In this document: positions 8,200-16,970 of the stretch, piece after piece | Numbering within the stretch: the stretch's first letter is position 1 | How the letters are laid out: each line of letters opens with the position of its first letter | Source: Candidatus Latescibacter anaerobius SCGC AAA252-E07 | GTDB lineage: Bacteria; Latescibacterota; Latescibacteria; Latescibacterales; Latescibacteraceae | Assembly: GCA_000403035.1 (NCBI GenBank) | Contig: AQSL01000115.1 | Span: forward strand, 1 to 20,315 | Direction of reading: 5' to 3' | DNA: 20,315 nucleotides | Notes under the pieces: generated by a model | The model's input: the letters and a program-made list of their open reading frames with translations, nothing else | Told to the model about the DNA's origin: nothing | Databases searched by the model: none | Translations under genes and position numbers: made by a program

Positions 8200-8276
8200 T
8201 GGTGGGCGATACTGGAATTGAACCAGTGACTTCCTGCATGTCAAGCAGACACTCTAACCATCTGAGCTAATCGCCC
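8200..8276 (-). tRNA. tRNA-Val (anticodon GAC)
   Basis: A complete cloverleaf is visible on the minus strand. The acceptor stem is GGGCGAT/ATCGCCC, the D-stem GCTC/GAGT, the anticodon stem TCTGC/GCAGG with loop TTGACAT, and the T-arm ACTGG-TTCAATT-CCAGT. The anticodon GAC reads GUC and GUU valine codons. The discriminator is A and the CCA end is encoded (8202-8200). It has its own promoter in the 61-bp gap after hflX and its own terminator, so it can be transcribed alone. Confidence 0.95.
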
Positions 8277-8287
8277 ACAACATAGAA

Positions 8288-8317
8288 AATATAAAAAATA
8301 ATGATATGATATGTCAA
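8288..8317 (-). promoter_or_regulatory. Promoter of tRNA-Val
   Basis: On the minus strand a consensus -35 TTGACA (8317-8312) is followed by an 18-bp spacer and a -10 TATATT (8293-8288). Transcription would start a few bases before the tRNA 5' end at 8276. No other gene lies within reach. Confidence 0.7.
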
Positions 8318-8337
8318 GCATTATTGAGGGCAAACTC

Positions 8338-9603
8338 TCAGGCGTTTTTACCTAATTTCATTTTATGTGCTTGAGATTCTGACAATGAAAATGTAAGCGT
8401 CAATGAGTCATTATGTGTCCGGGATTCGAGAATGATACCATAACGGTAAATATCATGTAACAAAGAGCTGTCGTCCTGACTGAATTCCATCGTAAATGTT
8501 ATTCTTCCCTGTTGCGTCATCTCTTGAATTGTGTTTTTTAAATCGTCTATTCCCGTACCGTTTTGCGCTGAAATAATGACTGATGAATGATATATGTGCT
8601 TTAATGAATGAAACATCGATGAGTTTTCAAAAGCATCTATCTTATTGAATACCATAATGATTTGTTTATCTGAAGAATCAAGATCTTTTAGAACGGTATC
8701 AACCGTATCGATCTGTTCTTTCCATCCCGGATTTGTAACATCTATAACATGGAGAAGCAAATCAGCGTCTTTCACATCGGAAAGCGTTGACTTAAACGAA
8801 GCGATAAGCTCATGAGGCAGATTTCGAATAAATCCCACCGTATCCGTCAAAAGTATGGGAGGTGTATTATTAAAGTTCACCACACGGGTCATCGAATCGA
8901 GCGTTTTGAACAGCTTATCTTCAACTGGCGCATTCGCCCTGCTTAATACATTAAAAAGGGTCGATTTGCCAGCATTTGTATATCCCACAAGGGTAATTTT
9001 GTAACATGATTTCCTTCCGCTCCGTGAGACCGAATGTCTCTTTTCAATTTTTTTTAAGCTCAATGTCAGGTGTGAAATACGGCTCCTTATCCTCCTGCGG
9101 TCTACTTCGAGTTGTGTCTCACCCGGACCTCTCACACCTATCCCGCCGACCTGCCTCGACAAATGTGTCCACTGCCTTGTCAATTGAGGTAAAAGATGCT
9201 TGAGTTGGGCGAGTTCCACCTGGGTTTTCGCTTCACGGGTTTTGGCTCTGAGCGCAAATATATCAAGTATAAGTCCTGAACGATCAATTACCTTGATTTC
9301 GAGAAGCTTTTGAAGATTTGAAACCTGAGCCGGTGTAAGATCATTGTCAAAAATAACGGTTGTTGCATTGAGAGATTTTACATGATCACTCAACTCTTGA
9401 GCCTTGCCTACGCCAATAAAATACCTTGGGTCAACTTTAGATCGTGCTTGAGTAACAGAGCCAACAACTTCTGCACCCGCAGTTTCAGTTAGAAGCTTGA
9501 GTTCCTCAAGAGGATTAACATCAATAGAATCAGTTTCTTCAATGTAATCCTTGCCTAAACCGACAAGTATAACCCGTTCTTTGACTTTTTTCATTTCAAG
9601 CAT
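8338..9603 (-). CDS. hflX: GTPase HflX
   Basis: A ribosome-associated GTPase that binds the 50S subunit and splits stalled or stress-arrested ribosomes. The N-terminal HflX domain (about 1-195) carries the family signature GVRGPGETQLEVDRRRI (156-172) after a coiled, basic segment. The G domain follows with G1 GYTNAGKST (207-215), G3 DTVGF (254-258), G4 NKID (320-323) and a G5-like SAQNG near 345-349. The length of 421 residues is close to the E. coli protein. ATG 9603 has GAGG about 11 bases upstream; an in-frame ATG three codons later is a possible alternative. It lies 120 bp downstream of the outer-membrane protein gene on the same strand and 61 bp before tRNA-Val. There is no hfq, unlike the E. 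coli arrangement. The identification is secure. Confidence 0.97.
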   Translation of the reverse strand: MLEMKKVKERVILVGLGKDYIEETDSIDVNPLEELKLLTETAGAEVVGSVTQARSKVDPRYFIGVGKAQELSDHVKSLNATTVIFDNDLTPAQVSNLQKLLEIKVIDRSGLILDIFALRAKTREAKTQVELAQLKHLLPQLTRQWTHLSRQVGGIGVRGPGETQLEVDRRRIRSRISHLTLSLKKIEKRHSVSRSGRKSCYKITLVGYTNAGKSTLFNVLSRANAPVEDKLFKTLDSMTRVVNFNNTPPILLTDTVGFIRNLPHELIASFKSTLSDVKDADLLLHVIDVTNPGWKEQIDTVDTVLKDLDSSDKQIIMVFNKIDAFENSSMFHSLKHIYHSSVIISAQNGTGIDDLKNTIQEMTQQGRITFTMEFSQDDSSLLHDIYRYGIILESRTHNDSLTLTFSLSESQAHKMKLGKNA

Positions 9604-9723
9604 CGAAAGTATACCTCAAACAATGTAAGGTTCAACACAGCAAGCTTATCGAAGACGGTATGCTGAGGGAAACATTTTTTGTATCAATTGTAGTATTCAT
9701 GGTTCTGAAGAATTGTCTCTCAG

Positions 9724-11469
9724 TTAATTAAAAAACACCCATCTCGCGCCCCACATTCCATTTCTTTCCATCATCCCCATCATATGAAACCATTTCATCT
9801 CCTCATTCGTTATATTTTCAATTGTATAAAATAGTTCCAGTGTACTGACTTTTATAACAAATCCGACATCAAGAAAGAAAAAATTTCCCCTCGGGCTTGA
9901 GTATCCATCATTGAACCGTAAAAATCGTGAATTACCAAAAAAAATTGTTTCAAAACGTTCATCGAAAAATTTCTTTGAGAGTCTCTTGCCGGCAAAAAAT
10001 TCTAACGAAGGATACGGCCAGTTCTCATGTAAGTTTGATTTGCTTTTAGATGAACCGATCCTATGGCTTAAGCTCATTGTCATATCATAGAGGTATGTTT
10101 TTTCCCCGTGTGTAGTAAAGAATACCCTGTAACCCGTTGTTTTCCCCCTTGAACTCATATAACATCGAGATGAAAAAGGTTCACTGCGAAAATCCATAAC
10201 CGCAGAGGACACCCTGAACAGCGGTAGTTTTGAGGATGAACCAAAACCGAAAAATCCAAGGTCAAATCGTTTCTTCGAAAATTTTATCCCACATTCCACG
10301 GCAGCAATATGGAATTTTTCCAGTTCAGAAACACTGGCCGAATCGCTGAAAACGAGTGATGTATAATATTCTTTCCCCATATCCGGAAATTCATCAGTAC
10401 TCAATCCACGCACAATAAGTTCCTGTCCCGGTGATAGTTTGAAAGCAAATTCACCCTCGCAATTTAATCCATTACCGTATTGAGAGGAATTCATCAATCC
10501 TCCGTTTAACATAATCCGGCGACTGTCATTTTCCTGTATGAATGACAGTAAAACTTTTGTTTCGTTTCTTGTCCATGATTCATGGTGTATCCTTGAATTA
10601 AAAAAGTTCAGGTCATGGGAAGCGTTTAAACTATAGCGAGTGTTTCCCCTCTCCGTTGTCAATATCATGTTTACTCCGGCTGCATCATCATCCATGCTTT
10701 TTCGGTTACCATATCTGTGGAATCTCGAATTACTCGACTGATAATAGACTATTGGAGATAGCGTTATTCTTTTGCCGAGCGGATAGTTATCTAATCCAAG
10801 CGACACGGATACATTATCCGTTTTACGTTCTCCCATATGGGTGTGGTTATCAAGATTGACAATGCCGTCACGATCCCTTAATGCATGCATGGAAAAATGG
10901 GCCATAGAGCCATTTTCCATGGCGCGATTATACTTTATAAAATAATTACGGAAAGAATTTTCATCAGATTTGTCTCTTACATGAACGCCGCTTGACGAAC
11001 CATTAAATAATATTCCCGAGTTTTCACCGAGCTTGCGCTTATATGTCATGTCAATATTAAAACGGCGCCTTTCCCCTATTGAGAAATTTGCGACTGTTTC
11101 GGGTTTGTCTTGTTTAACATCTCCGGTCAGAAAAGTAAGTTCACGCAATCCGTTACATTTGATATGGTCTACCAATTGAAAAGGAATATATTCAAGGTTG
11201 GGGCCGAACGGTGATATGCTTCTTAACGGAACACCATCCAATCTGACCCTGAGTCCTGCCTGAGGCAGACTATATCCATACGGATACATTCCAAATCCTG
11301 ATGCGCCGTAGTGTAAAACGGAAATACCCGATGTAACCGGAAGCATGTCCGTATATAACCACTGCAAAGCATTTTTTTCTCCGGCGATACTTCCTGCAGA
11401 GCAATAGAAAGTATGAAGCATAACCGCAAACAGAAAGGAACCATATCTTACAATCCACTTTATTTTCAT
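9724..11469 (-). CDS. Putative outer-membrane beta-barrel protein with TonB plug-like segment
   Basis: A 581-residue exported protein. An N-terminal signal peptide (KIKWIVRYGSFLFAVMLHTF, cleavage likely around residue 26-30) precedes a short plug-like segment, in which GLRVRLDGVPLRS (73-85) and IPFQLVDHIK resemble the plug of TonB-dependent receptors. The rest alternates short amphipathic strands rich in aromatic and Ser/Asn residues, as in outer-membrane barrels, and ends with NITNEEM followed by an aromatic strand WGARWVFFN, near the C-terminal signal of barrel proteins. It is smaller than full TonB receptors (usually 650 or more residues) and no clear TonB box is visible, so it may be a reduced receptor or a plain barrel. 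It starts 22 bp after the DUF362 gene and is probably co-transcribed with it. The cargo is unknown. Confidence 0.65.
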   Translation of the reverse strand: MKIKWIVRYGSFLFAVMLHTFYCSAGSIAGEKNALQWLYTDMLPVTSGISVLHYGASGFGMYPYGYSLPQAGLRVRLDGVPLRSISPFGPNLEYIPFQLVDHIKCNGLRELTFLTGDVKQDKPETVANFSIGERRRFNIDMTYKRKLGENSGILFNGSSSGVHVRDKSDENSFRNYFIKYNRAMENGSMAHFSMHALRDRDGIVNLDNHTHMGERKTDNVSVSLGLDNYPLGKRITLSPIVYYQSSNSRFHRYGNRKSMDDDAAGVNMILTTERGNTRYSLNASHDLNFFNSRIHHESWTRNETKVLLSFIQENDSRRIMLNGGLMNSSQYGNGLNCEGEFAFKLSPGQELIVRGLSTDEFPDMGKEYYTSLVFSDSASVSELEKFHIAAVECGIKFSKKRFDLGFFGFGSSSKLPLFRVSSAVMDFRSEPFSSRCYMSSRGKTTGYRVFFTTHGEKTYLYDMTMSLSHRIGSSKSKSNLHENWPYPSLEFFAGKRLSKKFFDERFETIFFGNSRFLRFNDGYSSPRGNFFFLDVGFVIKVSTLELFYTIENITNEEMKWFHMMGMMERNGMWGARWVFFN

Positions 11470-11491
11470 GATATGACCTTTTGATAATTTT

Positions 11492-12559
11492 CTACCATGC
11501 TTCTCTCCACTTCATCTGAAGGGGATAATTGCTGTGTGGTTTTATACGGTGTCTGTGAACAGATGGATCCTCTCCGACTTTTTCAATTTTCCGAATATCT
11601 GCGCATCCTAAACCGCTGTCATGAGCAATAGATAAATAACCTATTGAAAGGGGATCAAATCCCATCATATACGTCATAACCGCATCACAGGCAATCGCTT
11701 CGGTTCCCGCAACGGCGATTCCTATGCGAACCGCTGTGCCCGCTCCCGGCCCCTCTCCCTCCATGATATCAAAAGCATCAATAACCGTTATATCGGGCAT
11801 CAAGACTTTTCCCAGGCGAACGAGATTTTCAGACAACGCCCTTACCTGTGAAACATAACCCGGCATGGCGCCATGATGCTTTTTTTTCTGAATATAGCGG
11901 CTCATGTGAACTGCTCCGAAAACCAGACCGGAAGCCATTTTCATGCCGAATGAATGCTTATCAAGAATATTCCACAGTGCTTCACCTGCGTATTCTATTA
12001 CCTGTCCAAGTTCAATTCCATGCATTCGCGGCCGGTGAATTCTTCTCAGACAGCCCATCATGTTCTTTAACGATCCGGTAACCGTTGTAAAATCATGCGT
12101 TTTTGCCACAGCAACCGATATAATGGTATCTGCCGCAGCGGGTATATCTCCATACTGAATCTTCTGCGTCCCACGTGTCTGAGTTACAAGCTCAAATTCC
12201 CTCGTAAAGGTATCTTTGTTAAGGTCGATAAGCTCTAGAGTACCGAATGTATTTACCAGGTCTTCGTAACCAAAATTTTTATAGGCAGTTGCAGTTGATC
12301 GTGCAGCACCTTCCGCTATATATAATGAATCCACAGCGGATCTGTCAAGAAATTCTATGACCGGTAAAACTGCCTCGGCTTGTGTTGATGCAAGCGGATT
12401 GGTTGAGGAAAGAAAATTTGGTTTAATGAGCACATCGCCCCTGATTTTTGCAGTAATATCTTCGCGGACAAGCTCAAGAGCTTTTCGTATAGCTTCCTGC
12501 CGTGTTGCACCCTTTGCAACTGCAACACGTGGTTTTTTTATCTTATTATTTATCTCCAT
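11492..12559 (-). CDS. DUF362 domain-containing protein
   Basis: A 355-residue soluble protein of the DUF362 family, whose biochemical role is not established; relatives are often fused to ferredoxin domains. The family pattern is visible: RVAVAKGATRQEAIRKAL at the start, VLIKPNFLSS (about 43-52), YIAEGAAR, AVAKTHDFTTVTGSLKNMMG (about 150-169), then VIDAFDIMEGEGP and ACDAVMTYMMGFDP. No CxxCxxC clusters are present, so this member lacks the iron-sulfur part. ATG 12559 has AAAGGAC just upstream. The outer-membrane protein gene follows 22 bp downstream on the same strand; I infer a two-gene operon. The gene sits downstream of the ppdK terminator and should have its own promoter in 12560-12700. 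Confidence 0.88.
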   Translation of the reverse strand: MEINNKIKKPRVAVAKGATRQEAIRKALELVREDITAKIRGDVLIKPNFLSSTNPLASTQAEAVLPVIEFLDRSAVDSLYIAEGAARSTATAYKNFGYEDLVNTFGTLELIDLNKDTFTREFELVTQTRGTQKIQYGDIPAAADTIISVAVAKTHDFTTVTGSLKNMMGCLRRIHRPRMHGIELGQVIEYAGEALWNILDKHSFGMKMASGLVFGAVHMSRYIQKKKHHGAMPGYVSQVRALSENLVRLGKVLMPDITVIDAFDIMEGEGPGAGTAVRIGIAVAGTEAIACDAVMTYMMGFDPLSIGYLSIAHDSGLGCADIRKIEKVGEDPSVHRHRIKPHSNYPLQMKWREAW

Positions 12560-12705
12560 ATGTCCTTTGATAATACAATATCACTTTTGTTTTAACAATA
12601 AGAAATACTCTTAAGAATAAAATTTATTGATCAAGTGATACTTTATTTCTGTAAGTGATTTTACATTAACCATTAATACTTTTTTCAAAAGTCTTTATAA
12701 AACTG

Positions 12706-12735
12706 AAAAAGACTCCCACCATGGAGAGCCCTTTT
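12706..12735 (-). terminator. Terminator of ppdK
   Basis: On the minus strand AAAAGGGCTC (12735-12726) pairs with GAGTCTTTTT (12715-12706), ten positions with two G-U pairs, around a TCCATGGTGG loop. It lies 23 bp after the ppdK stop codon and separates ppdK from the DUF362 gene. Confidence 0.75.
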
Positions 12736-12758
12736 CACCTTTATCATATATCAGGAAG

Positions 12759-15443
12759 TCAGCCTTCTTTAATTGCCGCCTGTGCCGCTGCAAGCCGTGC
12801 AATAGGTACCCGGAACGGAGAACATGACACATAATCCATTCCAACTTTATGGCAGAACTCAACTGAATCCGGATCTCCGCCATGCTCGCCGCATATACCG
12901 ATTTTCAGATCCGGACGAACCGAACGTCCCTTTTCAATACCCATTTTGACGAGTTGTCCGACACCATCCTGATCAAGTGTCTGGAAAGGATCAGCAGGTA
13001 AGACACCTTTATCGAGATAAACCTTGATAAAGGTGCCGACATCGTCACGGCTGTATCCGAAAGTCATCTGGGTAAGGTCGTTCGTGCCGAAGCTGAAAAA
13101 TTCAGCCTCTGCCGCAATCTGATCGGCTGTGAGCGCTGCACGGGGAATTTCTATCATCGTACCGACAAGATAATCAAAATGAACACCTGTTGAAGACCTG
13201 AGTTCTTCGGCGACCTTATTGGTTATATCCCGAAGAATGGTAAACTCCTTTGCTGTTCCTATGAGCGGTATCATAACCTCCGGAACAATCTTGAGACCTT
13301 TCTTATGGCATTCAATAGTAGCCGAGAAAATCGCTCGTACCTGCATTTCGGATATTTCATTATACTTGATACCCAGTCGGCATCCACGGTTGCCAAGCAT
13401 AGGATTAAACTCTTTTAAGCTTTCTACTTTCTCTTTAATCACATCGAGGCTTACGTTCATATCTTCCGCCATTTCTTTCTGCTGGTCTTCTTCATGCGGA
13501 AGAAATTCATGAAGAGGTGGATCGAGGAGACGGATCGTTACAGGGCGGTCACCCATTGCCTCGAAAATGCCGATAAAATCGCCTTTCTGCATGGGTTCAA
13601 GCTTGGCGAGCGCATTACGTCTTCCTGCTTCATCGTCTGCAAGAATCATTTCGCGCACTGCTTTAATACGGTCGCCCTCGAAAAACATGTGCTCGGTACG
13701 GCAGAGCCCGATACCCTCGGCACCCATTTCAATCGCTTTTACCGCATCACCGGGAGTATCTGCATTGGTTCTGACTTTTAATCTGCGAATCGAATCCGCC
13801 CAACTCATGAATTTTGCAAAATAACCTGATATTTCCGGATCAATAGTCGCGATCTGACCCTTCAATACTTCACCGGTCGTTCCATCGATAGAAATATAAT
13901 CCCCCGCTTTAACGATTTCACTATTGGCGGTAAACTGTGCCTCTGTATAGTTAATGATAATATCGCTGCATCCGGCAACACAGCATTTACCCATACCGCG
14001 TGCAACGACAGCGGCATGAGAAGTACGCCCGCCTCGGGCGGTAAGAATACCCTGAGCGGCATCCATTCCGCCAATATCCTCCGGCGAGGTTTCTATCCGC
14101 ACGAGGACAACTTTTTCGCCTTTTTCAGCCTGCTCTATGGCATCTTCAGCATGAAAAACGACCTTGCCTGTCGCAGCACCGGGCGATGCCGGAAGACCTT
14201 TGCCTAAAACGGTAGCTTTCTTCTTCGCATCAGGATCAAATCTCGGGTGGAGAAGCTGATCAAGCTGTTCGGGTTCGATACGTAAAACCGCAGTCTTTTC
14301 ATTAATAAATTTTTCCTCAACCATATCAACGGCAATCTTCAAAGCGGACTGTACAGTGCGTTTTCCGGTCCGGGTTTGAAGCATCCAGAGTTTGCCTTTC
14401 TCAATGGTAAATTCGATATCCTGCATGTCACGGTAATGGTATTCGAGCTTCTTGTAAATATCTTCAAGGGTTTTATACGGACCGGGCATAAGAGACTGAA
14501 GGGTGATCTGACCTTCAGCCGTTATTGAAGAGTCATTTACCGGTTGAGGGGTGCGTATACCGGCAACAACATCCTCACCCTGCGCATTAACAAGGTATTC
14601 GCCGAAAAACCGGTTTTCACCTGTTGCAGGATCGCGGGTAAACGCAACACCTGTCGCACAGTCATCTCCCATGTTTCCGAAAACCATCGACTGAACATTG
14701 ACCGCTGTTCCCCAGTCGCCCGGTATATTATTCAGTTTACGGTAAGTAATCGCCCGGGCACCCATCCATGAACCGAAAACCGCGTTTATTGAGCCCCAGA
14801 CCTGTTCTTCCGGATCATCTGGAAAATCAATCCCCTTTTTATCCTTGATAAGCGCTTTAAACTTGGCAACAATGTCCTTCAGGTCTTCTATTGAAAGATC
14901 GGTATCGAACTGTGCGCCAACCTGTTCCTTCTTCGCTTCGATTATAACCTCGAACGGATCCTCTTCTTCCTTTTTTTCCGGCTTCATATCTAAAACAACA
15001 TCTCCATACATCTGAACAAAACGTCTGTAGGAATCGTACGCAAAACGTTCATTCCCCGAAGCCTCAACCAGACCTTTAACAGTTTCATCATTGAGACCGA
15101 TATTGAGCACTGTATCCATCATACCGGGCATGGAGACCCGTGCGCCCGAACGAACCGAAAGTAAAAGAGGATTTTGGGCATCATTGAATTTTTTGCCCAT
15201 AACCTTTTCTATATGTTCAAGACCTTCTTTTACCTGCTCTTTAAGTTCAGGTGGATAATTGCGATCCATTTTGTAATAGACTGTACACATTTCGGTGGTA
15301 ATCGTAAAACCCGTCGGCACAGGAATGCCAAGCCTGGCCATTTCGGCAAGATTTGCACCTTTACCGCCAAGCAGATTCTTCATATCAGCCGTACCGTCAG
15401 CAGTGCCTCCACCAAATTTATACACATATTTTTCAGACATCAT
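12759..15443 (-). CDS. ppdK: Pyruvate, phosphate dikinase
   Basis: A cytoplasmic enzyme that interconverts pyruvate, ATP and phosphate with phosphoenolpyruvate, AMP and pyrophosphate, linking glycolysis and gluconeogenesis in many anaerobes. The N-terminal ATP-grasp domain starts KYVYKFGGG and keeps LLGGKGANLAEM and the SVRSGARVSMPGMMDTVLN loop. The swivelling phosphohistidine domain has GGRTSHAAVVARG, with catalytic H476. The C-terminal TIM-barrel has FGTNDLTQMTFG and catalytic cysteine C851 in CGEHGGDP. The length of 894 residues is slightly above usual, partly from a charged stretch near 153-175 (KPEKKEEEDPFEV). Two ATG codons are adjacent (15443 and 15440); the ribosome site GAGGAGG lies almost on the first, so the second (MSEKYVYKF) is the likelier start. 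It is a single-gene unit with its own terminator. The identification is secure. Confidence 0.98.
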   Translation of the reverse strand: MMSEKYVYKFGGGTADGTADMKNLLGGKGANLAEMARLGIPVPTGFTITTEMCTVYYKMDRNYPPELKEQVKEGLEHIEKVMGKKFNDAQNPLLLSVRSGARVSMPGMMDTVLNIGLNDETVKGLVEASGNERFAYDSYRRFVQMYGDVVLDMKPEKKEEEDPFEVIIEAKKEQVGAQFDTDLSIEDLKDIVAKFKALIKDKKGIDFPDDPEEQVWGSINAVFGSWMGARAITYRKLNNIPGDWGTAVNVQSMVFGNMGDDCATGVAFTRDPATGENRFFGEYLVNAQGEDVVAGIRTPQPVNDSSITAEGQITLQSLMPGPYKTLEDIYKKLEYHYRDMQDIEFTIEKGKLWMLQTRTGKRTVQSALKIAVDMVEEKFINEKTAVLRIEPEQLDQLLHPRFDPDAKKKATVLGKGLPASPGAATGKVVFHAEDAIEQAEKGEKVVLVRIETSPEDIGGMDAAQGILTARGGRTSHAAVVARGMGKCCVAGCSDIIINYTEAQFTANSEIVKAGDYISIDGTTGEVLKGQIATIDPEISGYFAKFMSWADSIRRLKVRTNADTPGDAVKAIEMGAEGIGLCRTEHMFFEGDRIKAVREMILADDEAGRRNALAKLEPMQKGDFIGIFEAMGDRPVTIRLLDPPLHEFLPHEEDQQKEMAEDMNVSLDVIKEKVESLKEFNPMLGNRGCRLGIKYNEISEMQVRAIFSATIECHKKGLKIVPEVMIPLIGTAKEFTILRDITNKVAEELRSSTGVHFDYLVGTMIEIPRAALTADQIAAEAEFFSFGTNDLTQMTFGYSRDDVGTFIKVYLDKGVLPADPFQTLDQDGVGQLVKMGIEKGRSVRPDLKIGICGEHGGDPDSVEFCHKVGMDYVSCSPFRVPIARLAAAQAAIKEG

Positions 15444-15627
15444 TCCTCCTCACCTAATTTTAATAATAACAAATTTATCTTTTTAAAAAATTCGGAAATT
15501 ATTTAAATTGAATAAATATAACAAAAAAATGCATGAGTGTAAAGAAAAGATAAGCATTTTCGACAAACCCATTTTCTTCTTTTTATAATCACACTCATTT
15601 GTAAACAAAATGGATAGTTTTGTCTTG

Positions 15628-15658
15628 TTTCTAATGGAAATAGAGTTTTCCCCGATAT
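15628..15658. repeat. Copy of the block at 1507-1536 (inverted)
   Basis: The reverse complement reads ATATCGGGGAAAACTC, TATTTCC, ATTAGAA. It differs from the block inside repeat copy B (near 1507-1536) at only a few positions. It lies just upstream of the transposase fragment at 15694. CCCGAT (15651-15656) can also pair with ATCGGG (15677-15682), which overlaps the fragment's ribosome site; such stems often limit transposase translation in insertion sequences. Confidence 0.5.
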
Positions 15659-15693
15659 GAATTAATTGTTTACTAAATCGGGAGGGAAACATT

Positions 15694-15765
15694 ATGAGCA
15701 AGAGACAAAAGAATTACCCTCCTGAAGAGAAAGCAACAAGCTTGAACAAAAGGTTACGGTATTAG
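15694..15765 (+). pseudogene. Decayed insertion-sequence transposase (N-terminal OrfA fragment)
   Basis: ATG 15694 follows a good ribosome site (GGGAGGG) and reads MSKRQKNYPPEEKATSL before a stop at 15763. The start MSK-R-KNY-PEEK is typical of the helix-turn-helix protein (OrfA-type) of IS3-like transposases, which are normally far longer. Another frame from about 15740 reads LEQKVTVLEQKL, resembling the leucine-zipper segment that lies further along such proteins. This suggests an internal deletion plus frameshift. The sequence upstream is shared with a fragment near 1507. Only this stub remains. The IS family assignment is from memory of the motif. Confidence 0.55.
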
Positions 15766-15898
15766 AGCAGAAGCTTATATTTACACCATGCAAATTACGG
15801 CAAATGGTTGCCTGTAGGGTGCAGAATGTAAAAATTAATTGGGATGGATTCTTGATAAAAATCAAGGAAATATGCCGGGGATAATAAATCCAATATAT

Positions 15899-15925
15899 TT
15901 AAAAATACTTATGGAGTACATAAGT
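15899..15925 (-). terminator. Terminator of the interrupted tRNA-Lys
   Basis: ACTTATG (15907-15913) pairs with CATAAGT (15919-15925), and the A-run at 15901-15905 gives a U-run on the minus strand. It begins 13 bases beyond the CCA end of the tRNA fragment, like the terminator after tRNA-Val. This supports the idea that host DNA downstream of the tRNA lies to the left of the attachment site. Confidence 0.6.
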
Positions 15926-15937
15926 CCTTGTTTTTAT

Positions 15938-15996
<59 letters not shown>

Positions 15997-16056
15997 TATC
16001 AATTTAATAATAACAACAACTTACAAAAGTCAGGGTGTTAATATTTAGCATAAATC

Positions 16057-16077
16057 CGCACCCTATACGCACCCTAT
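16057..16077. repeat. Tandem CGCACCCTAT repeats near the attachment site
   Basis: CGCACCCTAT occurs at 16057-16066 and 16068-16077, one 11-bp turn apart. AGGGTG in the opposite direction is at 16032-16037. Direct repeats of this size on the phage side of an attachment core are typical of integrase arm-binding sites, but this is inferred from position alone. Confidence 0.45.
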
Positions 16078-16110
16078 TGCATAAAATTGCAATAATATAA
16101 ATAATATAAG

Positions 16111-16144
16111 AAATCCGGGTTTAATAGAGTCCGGATTTTTTTTA
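16111..16144 (+). terminator. Rho-independent terminator at the prophage edge
   Basis: AAATCCGG (16111-16118) pairs with CCGGATTT (16131-16138) and is followed by a run of T to 16144. No gene precedes it on this strand in the prophage. It probably shields the phage operon from host transcripts. In the circular phage genome it could end the transcript arriving from the other side of the attachment site. Confidence 0.7.
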
Positions 16145-16164
16145 GTTTTTAGTAAAAAAAAGAC

Positions 16165-16193
16165 TTGACATTTATTCGTATATTTCGTATCGT
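16165..16193 (+). promoter_or_regulatory. Probable promoter of the phage early operon
   Basis: A consensus -35 TTGACA (16165-16170) is followed after 17 bp by a weak -10 TATCGT (16188-16193). Two copies of TTCGTAT (16175-16181 and 16184-16190) lie in the spacer and could be an operator. The first gene starts 55 bp further on. Confidence 0.45.
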
Positions 16194-16247
16194 TATTATA
16201 ATTAGTTTTTAGAATAATAGAATCTACAATAAGAAAAGGAGCGGGAT

Positions 16248-16727
16248 ATGAAATTTTTCTTAAAAAACTTCTACTCGATTAACGAAGTGGCCTCATTCTG
16301 TGAAGTGGGGCGCGATACAATCAAAAATGAAATTGACCGTGGGAAAATTGAGGCTGTAAAAATCGGCGGGCAATATAGAATCCCCCAGGACTCTCTCAAG
16401 GTATATATGGGAAGTCTTTGGTATCAATTAGCAGAAGAGTATCAGAACGGAACTGTCGGTTCTGAGCTTGGATTGCCTCAACTCCAAGAAAAGATGAATA
16501 TGGCATTTATTGGCGGAGATGGGGAAAGGGTCAAACGTATTCAAAAAAACATTAATGCGACTGAAGCCGCCAAATCAGCTCTCAATGATCAAGTTGAAAA
16601 GAATTTCAAACTACTTGAGGAGCTTGAACTGGAAGGTGAACATATAACTGAGGAAACAAAAACAAAAAGCGGTAGAAAACACGGCTGGTATAAAGGATTT
16701 GAGAAGCCGGCCAAGGAAGATGAATAA
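16248..16727 (+). CDS. Phage excisionase-like helix-turn-helix protein
   Basis: A 159-residue protein with an N-terminal MerR/excisionase-type winged helix (residues 8-52: YSINEVASFCEVGRDTIKNE, then KIEAVKIGGQYRIPQDSL). The charged C-terminal half contains a predicted coiled coil (about 75-125, GERVKRIQKNINATEAAKSA onward) and a basic tail. Excisionases are usually under 100 residues, so this one has an extra domain; the coiled coil may allow oligomers. ATG 16248 has AAGGAG upstream. It is the first gene after the attachment site and the operon promoter, a usual place for excision or early control proteins. It abuts the next gene with no gap. The role, excisionase or transcription regulator, is not settled. 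Confidence 0.7.
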   Translation: MKFFLKNFYSINEVASFCEVGRDTIKNEIDRGKIEAVKIGGQYRIPQDSLKVYMGSLWYQLAEEYQNGTVGSELGLPQLQEKMNMAFIGGDGERVKRIQKNINATEAAKSALNDQVEKNFKLLEELELEGEHITEETKTKSGRKHGWYKGFEKPAKEDE

Positions 16728-16970
16728 TTGAATCATAATTTAAAAAATATATCTCCGCAATGGTTCCGTATTTCCGGTGCGGCTTCTTATAGTGGAGTAA
16801 GTGTCCGTACCCTGAACTTATGGCTTAAAGACAGTCTCCGTCATTCAAAAGTCAGGGGATGCACTCTAATTAAAAGGGAATGGCTGGATGATTATATCGG
16901 TGGTTTTGAAACTGGTAATTCTGCAACGGTCGATAGTCTTGTGGATGAAGTAGTCCGGGGGGTTGCTTAA
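16728..16970 (+). CDS. Small excisionase-like DNA-binding protein
   Basis: An 80-residue protein with a single helix-turn-helix of the excisionase type (WFRISGAASYSGVSVRTLNL, then LIKREWLDDYIGGFE). The start is TTG at 16728, directly after the stop of the previous gene, with AAGGA about 9 bases upstream; this unusual start is supported by the tight junction. The stop codon overlaps the next start by one base (TAATG), so the three genes are translationally coupled. Size and fold fit a true Xis better than the preceding gene. The integrase partner is not in the window. Confidence 0.7.
   Translation: MNHNLKNISPQWFRISGAASYSGVSVRTLNLWLKDSLRHSKVRGCTLIKREWLDDYIGGFETGNSATVDSLVDEVVRGVA

Noticed and set aside
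15483..15701. 72-codon minus-strand frame
   Set aside because: Its resemblance to the frame at 1484 (HIGENSIS) comes from a shared DNA block, not from a shared protein.
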